Positions 1 through 7,256 of a DNA stretch of 64,000 nt are shown here, piece by piece; the first letter of the stretch is position 1, and each line of letters opens with the position of its first letter. The notes below the pieces were generated by a model, which saw nothing but the letters and a program-made list of their open reading frames with translations, searched no databases and was not told the DNA's origin. Both the position numbers and the translations under genes were made by a program. This DNA is from Haloterrigena salifodinae. GTDB lineage: Archaea; Halobacteriota; Halobacteria; Halobacteriales; Natrialbaceae. The stretch is taken from the NCBI RefSeq assembly GCF_003977755.1, contig NZ_RQWN01000004.1, positions 186,001 through 250,000 on the forward strand, given 5' to 3'.

Positions 1-219
1 GGCGAGTGCAAGTTCACGTCGTCGCCACTTGACTACAGTGCACTCGCGTCGCTCGAAGACCACACCGACCAGATTCGATGGGCACCCAACAGTGGCGATG
101 TGGAGCGGAAGTACGTGCTCTTCGCCAGAAGTAGATTCACGCAGTCGGTTCGTGAGGCCGCCGCTGAACGCGACGACCTCGAACTGGTCGACCTCGCAGA
201 AATTATCGAGAACGTCTGA
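1..219 (+). CDS. Archaeal AAA-type ATPase, DUF234 C-terminal part (partial)
   Basis: The reading frame is open from the window edge to TGA at 217-219 and gives 72 residues beginning GECKFTSSPLDYSALASL. That motif, in which a glutamate and lysine lie in a restriction-endonuclease-like core, is typical of the C-terminal DUF234 domain of archaeal P-loop ATPases. The N-terminal ATPase domain would lie to the left of the window. The family is common on haloarchaeal plasmids and its role is not established. The ending ...DLAEIIENV looks like a natural C-terminus, so the gene is probably only cut by the window edge. Confidence 0.75.
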   Translation, partial: GECKFTSSPLDYSALASLEDHTDQIRWAPNSGDVERKYVLFARSRFTQSVREAAAERDDLELVDLAEIIENV

Positions 220-435
220 CTGCGCCGGACGAGGATCTCACCACGAAACTCACAGCCGGCAACTATGAGGATCGCGACCGCTTCCGTAGCGAGATTATGC
301 GGTCGGCTCACGGCCTTGGTGAACACTGATTCATTTCGTCTTTCGATGGGAGTTCGATCGGCTCGCCCGTTGGTTCGATGAGTTCGCTCATGTGTCTCTC
401 TTCCAGTCGGGAAAGTCTAGTTAATTATCTTGCCG
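220..435. other. Junk region with orphan reading-frame pieces
   Basis: No intact gene. On the plus strand frame 3 carries an open tail ending at TGA 327-329. On the minus strand a 27-codon ORF (308-391) starts MSELIEPTGEPIELPSKDEM and stops abruptly after a junction near base 330. It looks like the N-terminus of a longer protein that has been joined to foreign sequence. Neither could be assigned to a family. Confidence 0.3.
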
Positions 436-567
436 CTACTCGTCTGCCCCGGACCCCTCGAACATCTCCATTTGATTCGAGCAAGCGTGTAGGACGCCCT
501 GATTGTCCAAGAAGACCCGCTTGTACCGTTCTGTGACGTGACTTCTAATTCTAATGTAACCTAACAT
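436..567 (-). CDS. Small hypothetical protein (43 aa)
   Basis: ATG at 567 and TAG at 436-438 give a 43-residue ORF, MLGYIRIRSHVTERYKRV at the start and a charged C-terminus ending EGSGADE. The composition (acidic tail, no low-complexity shadow pattern) looks like a real haloarchaeal protein end, but the N-terminal half is unlike it, so this may be the tail of a longer decayed gene. The start codon lies inside an inverted repeat, ACCTAA-N5-TTAGGT (559-575), that also overlaps an AT-rich TATA-like stretch. No family recognised. Confidence 0.3.
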   Translation of the reverse strand: MLGYIRIRSHVTERYKRVFLDNQGVLHACSNQMEMFEGSGADE

Positions 568-575
568 GATTAGGT
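559..575. promoter_or_regulatory. Inverted repeat ACCTAA-CATGA-TTAGGT beside a TATA-like stretch
   Basis: Perfect 6-bp arms with a 5-bp spacer, followed on the plus strand by TATATT at 575-580. The transposase remnant begins about 15 bp further on, so if this was a rightward promoter its gene has been replaced. TTAGG/CCTAA half-sites recall DtxR/SirR metal-regulator boxes, but the arm order differs from the classical box, so this is only a resemblance. Confidence 0.3.
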
Positions 576-590
576 ATATTCAAACCGGCA

Positions 591-1020
591 GCCGTTCCGG
601 ATGAACGGCAAGTGGTCTTGGCTGTATGCTGCAATAGACACCGAGACAACGTTGATCCTCGACGTTGCGTTGTTTAGTCGACATAGCACTGATCCGGCGG
701 TTGCGCTTCTGCAGAAACTCCGCGAGAAACATGATTTCTCCGAGGCTGCGTTTCTCGTTGATCAATTTGGCTATCAGACTACCCCTCTCTCAAGTCGGAC
801 TGAGCGGTCGGGTTAACTATACCGACCGAAACCGCCTCGAAAAGTGGTTTCACACCCTCAAAATGCGAATTGACCGCTTCCATAATTCATGGGTGGGCAG
901 TCGGACGAGCGTCCGAGAGTGGCTTGAACAGTTTATGCATTATGAACCAGTTGCACTACCCGAGGAAGTTTCACGTTCTATACTGACTCAATCTCTCACT
1001 GAGGGTACTAACTAAACAGC
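591..1020 (+). pseudogene. IS6-family transposase remnant (5'-truncated, frameshifted)
   Basis: Codons from 601 read MNGKWSWLYAAIDTETTLIL and match the middle of the IS6-family transposase seen more completely at 35912-36589. The frame changes near 785 (LVDQFGYQT continues as GLSGRVNYTDRN) and the following VREWLEQF matches the C-terminal part. The N-terminal third with the first catalytic aspartate is gone. The right end survives as AACTAAACAGC (1010-1020), a decayed form of the terminal repeat AACTAGACAGTGCC found in other copies here. The insertion has no left end and no visible target duplication. Confidence 0.85.
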
Positions 1021-1063
1021 TCGAAAATCCACCACCCCTAATTAGCCTAGACTCACTCAAAGT

Positions 1064-1087
1064 TTAGACGCGTCTAATTTATATATT
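1064..1087 (+). promoter_or_regulatory. Promoter with 14-bp palindromic operator for the copper operon
   Basis: TTAGACGCGTCTAA (1064-1077) is a perfect palindrome. It runs directly into TTTATATATT (1078-1087), a good archaeal TATA box, so the palindrome covers the BRE position where a bound repressor would block TFB. The start codon at 1143 lies about 60 bp downstream with a Shine-Dalgarno-like GGAGGAGA at 1133-1140 only 2 nt before the ATG. The TTAG/CTAA ends resemble boxes of DtxR-type metal regulators; that link is inference. Confidence 0.6.
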
Positions 1088-1142
1088 GGGAGTGCCAACT
1101 AGCGCATATGGGTATCCGTAGGCTCAACCAGCGGAGGAGATC

Positions 1143-2402
1143 ATGCCCTCGATAGATTACGATAGTGCAGCAGACGTCATAGAACGTCTCGAACAGCGAT
1201 TGATCGAATCACTCACCGGTGAAACGAGCGTCAGTCGTCGCACAGTACTCGGCAGTCTCGGTGTTGCCGGGAGTGCAGCAGTCGGACTCGGGAGTACCCG
1301 AGCAAGTGTGGTGCCTGGCCACAACGACGAGGATGGACACGGTAACTTCGGCACGGTGGGCGAATACCAGGATCTGGATTTCGACCCGCACGAGTTCCTC
1401 ACCGCGTTCAACACCGGAGACAGCGGACAGGATAACGTTCCCCAGCAGATCTATGAGGTGGATGGCCGAACCATCCGGGAGTTCGAATTAACTGCCGTCG
1501 ACACGACGATTACCATCGCGCCGGGCGTTGAGTTCCAGGCATGGGCGTACAACGGCCAGGTGCCGGGTCCGACGATCCGCGCCGTTGAGGGAGACCTGCT
1601 CCGGATCAAGTTCACGAACTTGGGACGGCATGCTCACACGATTCACCCGCATCTGAAGAACCTCAACCCGCGAATGGATGGAATCCCTCAGAACGGGCCT
1701 GGTGTACTCGATACGGGGGAATCCTTCACCTACGAGTGGATCGCCCAGCCTACCGGCACGCACTTCTATCACTGCCACTCGCTCCCACTGAAAGAGCACA
1801 TCCACCGCGGACTCTACGGCACGATCATCGTTGATCCGGACCCCGAACGCGTTAGGGAGAACCCACGCGACTATGTCAATTACCCTGGCCCGATTACTGA
1901 CGACTTCCGGACACAGCTCGTCGAAGAGGCAAGGAGTCGGAATCACGAGTACGCCGAAAACGACGCCGTCAACGAGATGGTAATGATAATGAACTCGTTC
2001 GATACCAACTTCGACGGCGAAAACGAGGTCTACGCGGCGAACACACGGGCGTTCGGATACGGGGTCGGTGAAACCGACGGCAACGGTAACTGGACGGCGG
2101 GCGAGACAAAACGCCCCATCCAGATTGACAAGAACGAACTCCAGCGCGTGTACCTCGCCAATGCCACGGAGTTCGACCTCATCAATTCGTTCCACACGCA
2201 CTCGCAGTTCTTCGACTATTACGACCATGGGACGACGCTGACGCCAACGCGCAAGACTGTGGATACGATCATGCAGACGCAGGCGCAGCGCGGTATCCTC
2301 GAGATCGACTACTCGGATCACGAACCCGGACTGTACATGTTCCACGCGCATCAGTCGGAGTTTGCCGAACTCGGCTGGATGAGCTTCTTCAAGGTGATCT
2401 AA
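1143..2402 (+). CDS. Secreted multicopper oxidase (two-domain, nitrite-reductase/laccase-like)
   Basis: The 419-residue protein has a Tat signal (SRRTVLGSLGVAGSAAVGLG, arginines 32-33). Cupredoxin domain 1 holds HAHTIHPHLKN and HFYHCHSLPLKEHIHRGLYG with Cys211, which gives a type-1 copper site plus histidines for the trinuclear centre. Domain 2 has FHTHSQFFDYY and MFHAHQSEFAELGWM, where an alanine replaces the cysteine of the usual HCH motif. Thus type-1 copper sits only in domain 1, as in nitrite reductases and type-C two-domain oxidases. Location is outside the membrane. It is the first gene of a three-gene operon: the ZIP gene starts 1 nt after its stop and a cupredoxin follows, which suggests oxidation of a metal ion or electron transfer to the cupredoxin. 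Whether it is a metallo-oxidase, laccase or nitrite reductase cannot be decided. Confidence 0.88.
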   Translation: MPSIDYDSAADVIERLEQRLIESLTGETSVSRRTVLGSLGVAGSAAVGLGSTRASVVPGHNDEDGHGNFGTVGEYQDLDFDPHEFLTAFNTGDSGQDNVPQQIYEVDGRTIREFELTAVDTTITIAPGVEFQAWAYNGQVPGPTIRAVEGDLLRIKFTNLGRHAHTIHPHLKNLNPRMDGIPQNGPGVLDTGESFTYEWIAQPTGTHFYHCHSLPLKEHIHRGLYGTIIVDPDPERVRENPRDYVNYPGPITDDFRTQLVEEARSRNHEYAENDAVNEMVMIMNSFDTNFDGENEVYAANTRAFGYGVGETDGNGNWTAGETKRPIQIDKNELQRVYLANATEFDLINSFHTHSQFFDYYDHGTTLTPTRKTVDTIMQTQAQRGILEIDYSDHEPGLYMFHAHQSEFAELGWMSFFKVI

Positions 2403-2403
2403 T

Positions 2404-3654
2404 ATGACGGACAAAGGAGAACACTTGACGACGGACGGTGGTGTACCAGCTGAGAACGAGACCACACAGCCCCTCGGATTACCGCGGTGGGTCAGCGCGT
2501 TACTCCCGATCGTGTTGCTCGTGCTCGTCCTGGGTGTGTTCGCGTTCACGTCACCGCTTGCCGGTGTTCAAAGCGGCGCACCGCTCCCGGACGTGACGGT
2601 CACGCACGCAACGCTTCCGAGCGACGACACGGTCGTACTGCACGTGACGAATAACGGGCCCGAATCCGTGACGATATCACAGGTCCTCGTCGATGAAGCC
2701 TACTGGAATTTCCGGGTCGACGGAGCCGGTGGTGACCAAACGCTCGCCCCGATGGAAAGCGCACAGATCGTGGTTCCGTATCACTGGAATCCAGGGTGGG
2801 ATCTCGAGGTCGCTCTCGTCCTCTCTGACGGATCGACGTTCCATAACACGATCGTCGCTCCGAGTCAGTCACCCGGATTTAGCCTCAGTCTGCTCGGGAC
2901 GCTTGCAGTCATCGGGCTGTTCGTCGGTGTCATCCCGGTCGCACTCGGGATGCTATGGTTCCCCTACATCAAGACGATGAGCGATCGGTGGCTGCACGCC
3001 GTGCTCTTATTCGCGGCCGGCGTACTGAGCTTCTTGGCGTTCGACGCCGGGTTCGAGGCGTTCGAACTCGCCGAGCGGGTTCCAGGCGCGTACAAGGGCA
3101 ACCTCCTGGTCGTCTTCGGAATCTTTGGCGCACTTCTTCTGGTCCAGGCGATCAGTGCGTGGCGTGAGGGCCGTGTCGCCGCTGGCGATAGTCGGGCGAG
3201 TAGCGGTCTCTGGATCGCCTATCTGGTCGCGGTAGGGATCGGTCTGCACAACCTCGCGGAGGGACTTGCTATCGGGAGTTCGTTTGCACTCGGGCGTGTG
3301 TCGCTCGGGGCATTCCTCGTGATTGGGTTCATGCTCCACAACGTGACGGAAGGCCCGGCCGTCGTTGCACCGGTTGCCCGCGGAAAACGCCCGTCGCTCA
3401 AGCACTTCGCCGCACTCGGCGTTATCGCCGGCGCACCCGTCATCCTCGGTGGCTGGATCGGTAGTCTTGCGTACTCGCCGACGATCGGCGCCTTCTTCCT
3501 CGCGATCGGGGTTGGTGCGATCCTGCAGGTCAACTGGGAGATCGCTCGAATGGTTCGGGATGCGGGCGGTCGCGTGGCCAGCGCCACGAACCTGCTTGCA
3601 TTCCTGTTTGGCCTCGGCGTTATGTACGTGACCGACCTCTTTGTGGCGCTCTAA
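2404..3654 (+). CDS. ZIP-family metal transporter with N-terminal extracellular beta domain
   Basis: A 416-residue membrane protein. A first membrane segment (about residues 30-50) is followed by an extracytoplasmic beta-sandwich-like domain (about 60-155, VTHATLPSDDTVVLHVTNNG). Then come roughly eight membrane helices. The ZIP signatures HNLAEGLAIG and MLHNVTEGPAV carry the histidines, asparagine and glutamates that bind metal in helices 4 and 5. ZIP proteins move Zn, Fe or Mn into the cytoplasm. The ATG is 1 nt after the multicopper oxidase stop, so the two are co-transcribed and probably translationally coupled. The added extracellular domain is unusual for ZIP proteins and could receive metal from the oxidase; that is inference. 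Confidence 0.88.
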   Translation: MTDKGEHLTTDGGVPAENETTQPLGLPRWVSALLPIVLLVLVLGVFAFTSPLAGVQSGAPLPDVTVTHATLPSDDTVVLHVTNNGPESVTISQVLVDEAYWNFRVDGAGGDQTLAPMESAQIVVPYHWNPGWDLEVALVLSDGSTFHNTIVAPSQSPGFSLSLLGTLAVIGLFVGVIPVALGMLWFPYIKTMSDRWLHAVLLFAAGVLSFLAFDAGFEAFELAERVPGAYKGNLLVVFGIFGALLLVQAISAWREGRVAAGDSRASSGLWIAYLVAVGIGLHNLAEGLAIGSSFALGRVSLGAFLVIGFMLHNVTEGPAVVAPVARGKRPSLKHFAALGVIAGAPVILGGWIGSLAYSPTIGAFFLAIGVGAILQVNWEIARMVRDAGGRVASATNLLAFLFGLGVMYVTDLFVAL

Positions 3655-3678
3655 TAGACATCACCCAATTCTGTTACA

Positions 3679-4101
3679 ATGTCGATCAAGTATTACGATC
3701 GGCGGATGGTGTTGCGACTTAGCACAGCCACTCTAGCGACTCTCAGCACCGCTGGATGTTTGAGTAGGCAGGCGTCGTCGATCCAGACCATCACGATGCC
3801 CGACAACCACACGTTTGAGCCGAAGACTACGACGATCAAATCTGGAGAGACGGTAACGTGGACGAACGAGAGCGATATCCAGCACACGGTTACAGCGTAC
3901 GAAGACGAGATTCCAGACGAGGCCGAGTACTTCGCAAGTAGTGGCTTTGAGTCAGAGCGTGCTGCGAGAAACCGGATCAACGAGGGACTCATCGCTCCGG
4001 GCGAGAACTACAAGCACACGTTCGATCAACCCGGAACGTACGAATATTATTGTATCCCACACGAGAGTTCTAGGATGGTCGGAACGATTCGAATCGAATG
4101 A
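3679..4101 (+). CDS. Lipoprotein cupredoxin (halocyanin/plastocyanin-like)
   Basis: 140 residues. The N-terminus has a hydrophobic signal ending in a lipobox, LSTAGC, so the mature protein is probably membrane-anchored on the outside. The cupredoxin fold shows NHTFEPKTTTIKSGETVTWTN, the first copper histidine in DIQHTVTAY, and the C-terminal site YYCIPHESSRMVG with Cys, His and Met ligands of a blue copper centre. It follows the ZIP gene by 24 nt and completes the copper operon. It is a likely electron acceptor or donor for the multicopper oxidase. An ARNRINEG insertion separates the first histidine from the C-terminal ligands, as in other haloarchaeal members. Confidence 0.88.
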   Translation: MSIKYYDRRMVLRLSTATLATLSTAGCLSRQASSIQTITMPDNHTFEPKTTTIKSGETVTWTNESDIQHTVTAYEDEIPDEAEYFASSGFESERAARNRINEGLIAPGENYKHTFDQPGTYEYYCIPHESSRMVGTIRIE

Positions 4102-4210
4102 GCCACCTCAAGTAATGGGAGACAGGAATCCGCCTAGAGAATCGTTGCTCCTCCCGCATCATTCGAGAAGTGCGCGACAGACACCCTGTAAAAAAGTCAC
4201 AGCCTACCGC

Positions 4211-4396
4211 ATGCCCCGCCGATTGAGGACGTTCGATGAGATTCGCGAGCGCGTTGATCCCGACGAGCACGACGCAAAAACGCACGTAGCCACGATCTAG
4301 TACGACCTCGACGCTTGGGAGTACACGAGTGAGCATTCCGTAGAGGGGGGATCGGTAACGGTTGAATTTCCCGACGAGGGCGTCAAGTGCCTCTGA
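4211..4396 (+). pseudogene. Small hypothetical protein with an in-frame amber stop
   Basis: One frame runs from ATG 4211 to TGA 4394-4396 (61 codons) interrupted only by TAG at 4298-4300. Residues before it read MPRRLRTFDEIRERVDPDEH and those after continue YDLDAWEYTSEHSVEGGSVT and FPDEGVKCL. The acidic haloarchaeal composition is kept on both sides of the stop, which indicates a recently disabled small gene (a CAG to TAG change would do). Family not recognised. It lies downstream of the copper operon in the same direction. Confidence 0.5.
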
Positions 4397-4563
4397 CGTT
4401 AATTCGTTATCACCAACTCCTCCTTATCTTTCGATGCCACTTCACCAAGGATTCTCGAGTCTGGTCGCAAGACAGCGGTAACAGACGGACGATCGATGCC
4501 TGAACGGACAGGATTTCGGCGAACGCCCAGCACCGCACCGTGGCCGTTGTTGCTGGCGAACGG

Positions 4564-4940
4564 TGGACAGTCGGTCTGGAACACGCAAAATGGACAGTCA
4601 CGTGGTGTTGCTCGAGTTCAGTGATTCGCTAGTCACCAGGGCTGACAGTCCACTCGGCTAGAAGCCTCTGGAGTCCAAGACGTGCTGGCAGTTAAGACTG
4701 ACAGTCCCTCTGTCACGTGTTGGCTGACACGGCGCCGTGTGGCTCGTGGATGGTCCTACTGAACTGGAGTTCGCAAGTGACAGTCCCCTACTGCTGTCGA
4801 GTTCATGAGTGAAATCGAGTCCACATGATCCGCTGTTGCTGGAACCGCAGTGTTTCGCACAAGACGGCACCCAACTAGTGCGGTCACGGTGGAACCCAGA
4901 TGGTGCGTCGATGCTGGCATCCCACTGGTGCTCTCATGCT
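4564..4940. repeat. Irregular short repeats in a gene-poor stretch
   Basis: Between 4400 and 5000 no gene is seen. ACAGTC, mostly preceded by TG, occurs at 4567, 4594, 4645, 4701 and 4780 in the same orientation. From about 4868 to 4940 three imperfect units with a period near 25 bp carry the core CCCA-N3-GTGC, at 4869, 4894 and 4920. These could be sub-terminal repeats of a lost mobile element or chance decay products. Confidence 0.35.
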
Positions 4941-5002
4941 GTTTACATTGGTCATCCCCGTCTCATTACACCGGAACCCTAGTCGTTCGTAGTACGGTTG
5001 GC

Positions 5003-5620
5003 ACCCCATCGAGAGACACAAGCAACTCTTCGCCTGATAGGCGCTGAACGCTCTCATCAGGCAATCTGTCACTGGGTACATCGGCTGGCTGACAGCGTAT
5101 CAGACCCGCCGACGTCCACGAGAGCGAAGCGCTCGTGCGGCCTCTTGGAGCGCTTTGCGCTCCAATGGTCGGCGAATCGAAGATTCGCCTCGACAGCAGA
5201 ACGCTCTGCGTTCTGAGGACGGCATCGCCGTCGCAGGTCGCTGTCGACGAAACTGCTGTTAAGATCAACAGCGAGTGTTCTTGTCTGTACGATGCAATAG
5301 ACACCGAGACAAAGATGATTCTTGACGTTGAATTGTTTAGTCGACATGTTACAGATCCGGCGGCTGCGTTTCTGCAGAAACTCCGCGAGAGATACGATTT
5401 TTCCAAGACGGAGTTTCTCGTCGATCAATTTGGCTATTGGACTGCCCCTCTCTCGAGTCGGACTAAGCGGTCGGGTCAACTATACCGACCGAAACCGCAT
5501 CAAAAAGTGGTTTCACACCCTCAAAATGCGAGTTGACCGCTTCCATAACTCATGAGTTGATAGTCAAGCGAACGCTAGGGAATGAATTGAACAGCTTTTC
5601 CACTACTACACATATAACGA
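5003..5620 (+). pseudogene. IS6-family transposase remnant carrying a hairpin-array insertion
   Basis: Plus-strand pieces RETQATLRLIGAERSHQAIC, then VAVDETAVKINSE, DAIDTETKMILDVELFSRH, LVDQFGYWTA and NYTDRNRIKKWFHTLKMRVD cover the central and C-terminal transposase. The terminal repeats are missing, the frame shifts several times, and the C-terminus decays after base 5560. A 107-nt insertion (5115-5221) interrupts the region just before the first catalytic aspartate. It is clearly the same IS family as the copies at 6012, 35853, 40146 and 58826. Confidence 0.85.
5115..5232 (+). repeat. Array of short hairpins inserted in a transposase gene
   Basis: Five consecutive palindromes with mostly 3-nt loops: 5117-5137 (8-bp arms with a 2-nt bulge), 5145-5165 (TTGGAGCGC-TTT-GCGCTCCAA, 9-bp arms), 5171-5189 (GGCGAATC-GAA-GATTCGCC), 5197-5215 (CAGAACGC-TCT-GCGTTCTG) and 5218-5232 (GACGGC-ATC-GCCGTC). 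Gaps are 2-7 nt. Comparison with the copy at 35912 shows that 5115-5221 is an insertion placed after a GACG and ending in GACG. Its ends resemble those of the 56-nt insertions at 6619-6674 and 58960-59015. Confidence 0.85.
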
Positions 5621-5640
5621 CTACACTAGTCACTCAACAA

Positions 5641-5856
5641 AGAATCGCTAGCGGACGTGGTCTGTACGTCTGTTCGTCGTGCGAAACGACGATGAGCGCA
5701 GACATGAAAGGTTTCATGAATATCCGAAGAAAGATAACTTAGAGTCCCCCGACGGGGGATATGAGTAATGGCTGGTTGGCATAGCCCGGAGTCTTCCTGT
5801 TCGACCGTGAGAGCGGACAGTTCATACCGAGAGAACAGGAAGACTGCAAACCCTAA
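5641..5856 (+). pseudogene. IS200/IS605-type TnpB C-terminal remnant
   Basis: One frame reads YVCSSCETTMSADMKGFMNI, then IT[stop]SPPTGDMSNGWLA[stop]PGVFLF, and ends CKP at TAA 5854-5856. The CxxC zinc-finger half and the tail GDMSNGWLA...PGVFLFDRESG are typical of haloarchaeal TnpB (OrfB) ends. Both internal stops are TAG where glutamine is usual. The RuvC catalytic part and TnpA are missing, so it cannot act. Confidence 0.8.
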
Positions 5857-5875
5857 TATCCCAACGCTCGGGATT

Positions 5876-5895
5876 CCTCCGCTTTCAGCCGGAGG
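5876..5895 (+). repeat. Right-end hairpin of the IS200/IS605-type remnant
   Basis: CCTCCG (5876-5881) pairs with CGGAGG (5890-5895) just after the TnpB tail. IS200/IS605 elements end in such a hairpin, which is also part of the guide (omega) RNA that TnpB uses. Only this end survives. From 5896 to 6011 nothing else is recognisable. Confidence 0.55.
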
Positions 5896-6011
5896 CCAAT
5901 ATGAAATCCACAAATATTCGAGTATCACTATACATCAGCTTCAATATGGTTACAAAAACCCAAGTACCCCATATAGTGGGTTATTCTCAATGCTCGAAAG
6001 AATAGGTTCCC

Positions 6012-6808
6012 GGCACTGTCTAGTTTAGCACCTCCGCTGACGTTTGTCTGTTGAGTGATTGGTGCGGTCGTTGTGTGTTATAATAGTGTACAAACTGTTC
6101 AAGTCATTCCCTGACGCTCGCCTGACTTCCCACCCACGAATTATGGAAGCGGTCAACTCGCATTTTGAAGGTGTGAAACCACTTTTTAATCAATTTCGAT
6201 CAGCGTAGTCGAGCTGACCGCTCAATCCTAACCGAGAGAGGGCAGTCAGATATCCATAGCTATCGACGAGAAACACGGTATCGGAGAGATCGTGTTTCTC
6301 GGTCAATCGATGCAGGAATGTAGCGGCCGGATCGGTGCCTCGTCGTCCAAACACTGCGACATCGAGAACGAGTCTAGAGTCCACGTCTATTGCAGCGTAT
6401 ACCCAAGACCAGTCGCCGTTGATCTTGACAGCGGCTCATCAACAGCGACCCGCGACGGCTGCGCCGTCGGCGGGTCTGATACGCTGTCAGCCAGCCGATG
6501 TACCCAGTGCCAGATTGCCTGATGAGAGCGTTCAATGCCTATCAGGCGAAGAATTGCTTGTGTCTCTCGGAGCGAACATCCGGTCGCGTGGAGGCGGACG
6601 GCGAACACTCTGACGGGCGTCCTCAGAACGCTCCGCGTTCTAATGGGCCGCACAAGAGCTACCCTCTTGTGAACGTCGCCGTCCGCTCACGCTCCCAAGA
6701 TTCATCAAATTCCGCCGCGTAGCATTCGCTGAGCAGGTCCGCGAGCGGCATAGCCAACCTAGCTCTACGACCTACTCGCTTCTCAAACCGCGCTAACTAG
6801 ACGATGCC
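6012..6808 (-). mobile_element. IS6-family insertion sequence, full length but inactive
   Basis: Terminal repeats are GGCACTGTCTAGTT (6012-6025) and AACTAGACGATGCC (6795-6808). The transposase reads leftward from about 6770 and is broken by frameshifts; recognisable parts are RETQAILRLIGIERSHQAIW, SDPPTAQPSRVAVDE and LDVAVFGRRGTDPAATFLHR. The length, 797 bp, equals the 743-745 bp of the other complete copies plus a 56-nt hairpin insertion (6619-6674). The right end abuts the truncated DAACS transporter gene. No 8-bp target duplication was found. Confidence 0.88.
6619..6674 (-). repeat. 56-nt double-hairpin insertion in the IS6 transposase
   Basis: Contains AGAACGC-TCC-GCGTTCT (6626-6642, 7-bp arms) and CACAAGAG-N5-CTCTTGTG (6652-6672, 8-bp arms). 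Read on the minus strand it starts TTCACAAGAG and ends TCTGAGGACG. It is nearly identical to 58960-59015, and its ends resemble those of the larger insertion at 5115-5221. It lies inside a longer palindrome, GGACGGCGA...TCGCCGTCC, that belongs to the transposase gene itself. Confidence 0.8.
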
Positions 6809-7219
6809 GCTCGGGACGATGCCAAGAACGACCTCGGTGAGCGAGGGGGGTACCTGGGACTCAGCTTCACCGCCGGTAAACTCGACGCCACGGCCGGGTT
6901 GAAGGGCGTTCGCGACGGCAAGTCCGATGGTGCCTGCGATGGTAGTCGTTACTGCGTAGAGGCCGACGGTCGCTCCTCCTATCTTGCCAAGTCGAGCTGG
7001 CGACAGCTGGCGGATTCCAGTCAGCAGCGTGAAGACGATGATCGGAATCACCAGCAAGTTGAGCAGCCGCAAGAATAGGTCTCCGAGCGATTCGACGACC
7101 GTCATCTGCTCACCGAATGCGATCCCCGCTGCGGATCCGAGAAGGAACGTGAGTGTGATGCGATAGATCAATGGCACCGACCGGTACCGCTGCCATACTG
7201 GACCAACCGTTGAGTACAT
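6797..7219 (-). pseudogene. DAACS dicarboxylate/amino-acid:cation symporter, N-terminal third
   Basis: The 140 residues (MYSTVGPVWQRYRSVPLIYR at the start) match the first third of the intact transporter at 41290-42594, including GDLFLRLLNLLVIPIIVFTL. The match ends after LGIVPS exactly where the IS6 terminal repeat begins; the TAG stop at 6797-6799 lies within that repeat. The protein keeps about three membrane helices and lacks the substrate-binding hairpins and the NMDG-type motif, so it cannot transport. The upstream sequence (7220-7290) also resembles that of the intact copy, so promoter and gene were duplicated together. Confidence 0.9.
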
Positions 7220-7256
7220 GTGCGCTATCAGGGATTCTCTATTTAAACAGCTAACC

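Noticed and set aside
1488-2549. A 353-residue antisense frame across the multicopper oxidase
   Set aside because: The plus-strand protein has copper motifs and a Tat signal; the antisense frame has none.
5117-5232. The hairpin array as a CRISPR
   Set aside because: The units differ in sequence, are only 15-21 bp long with 2-7 nt gaps, and lie within a transposase gene; no cas gene is present.
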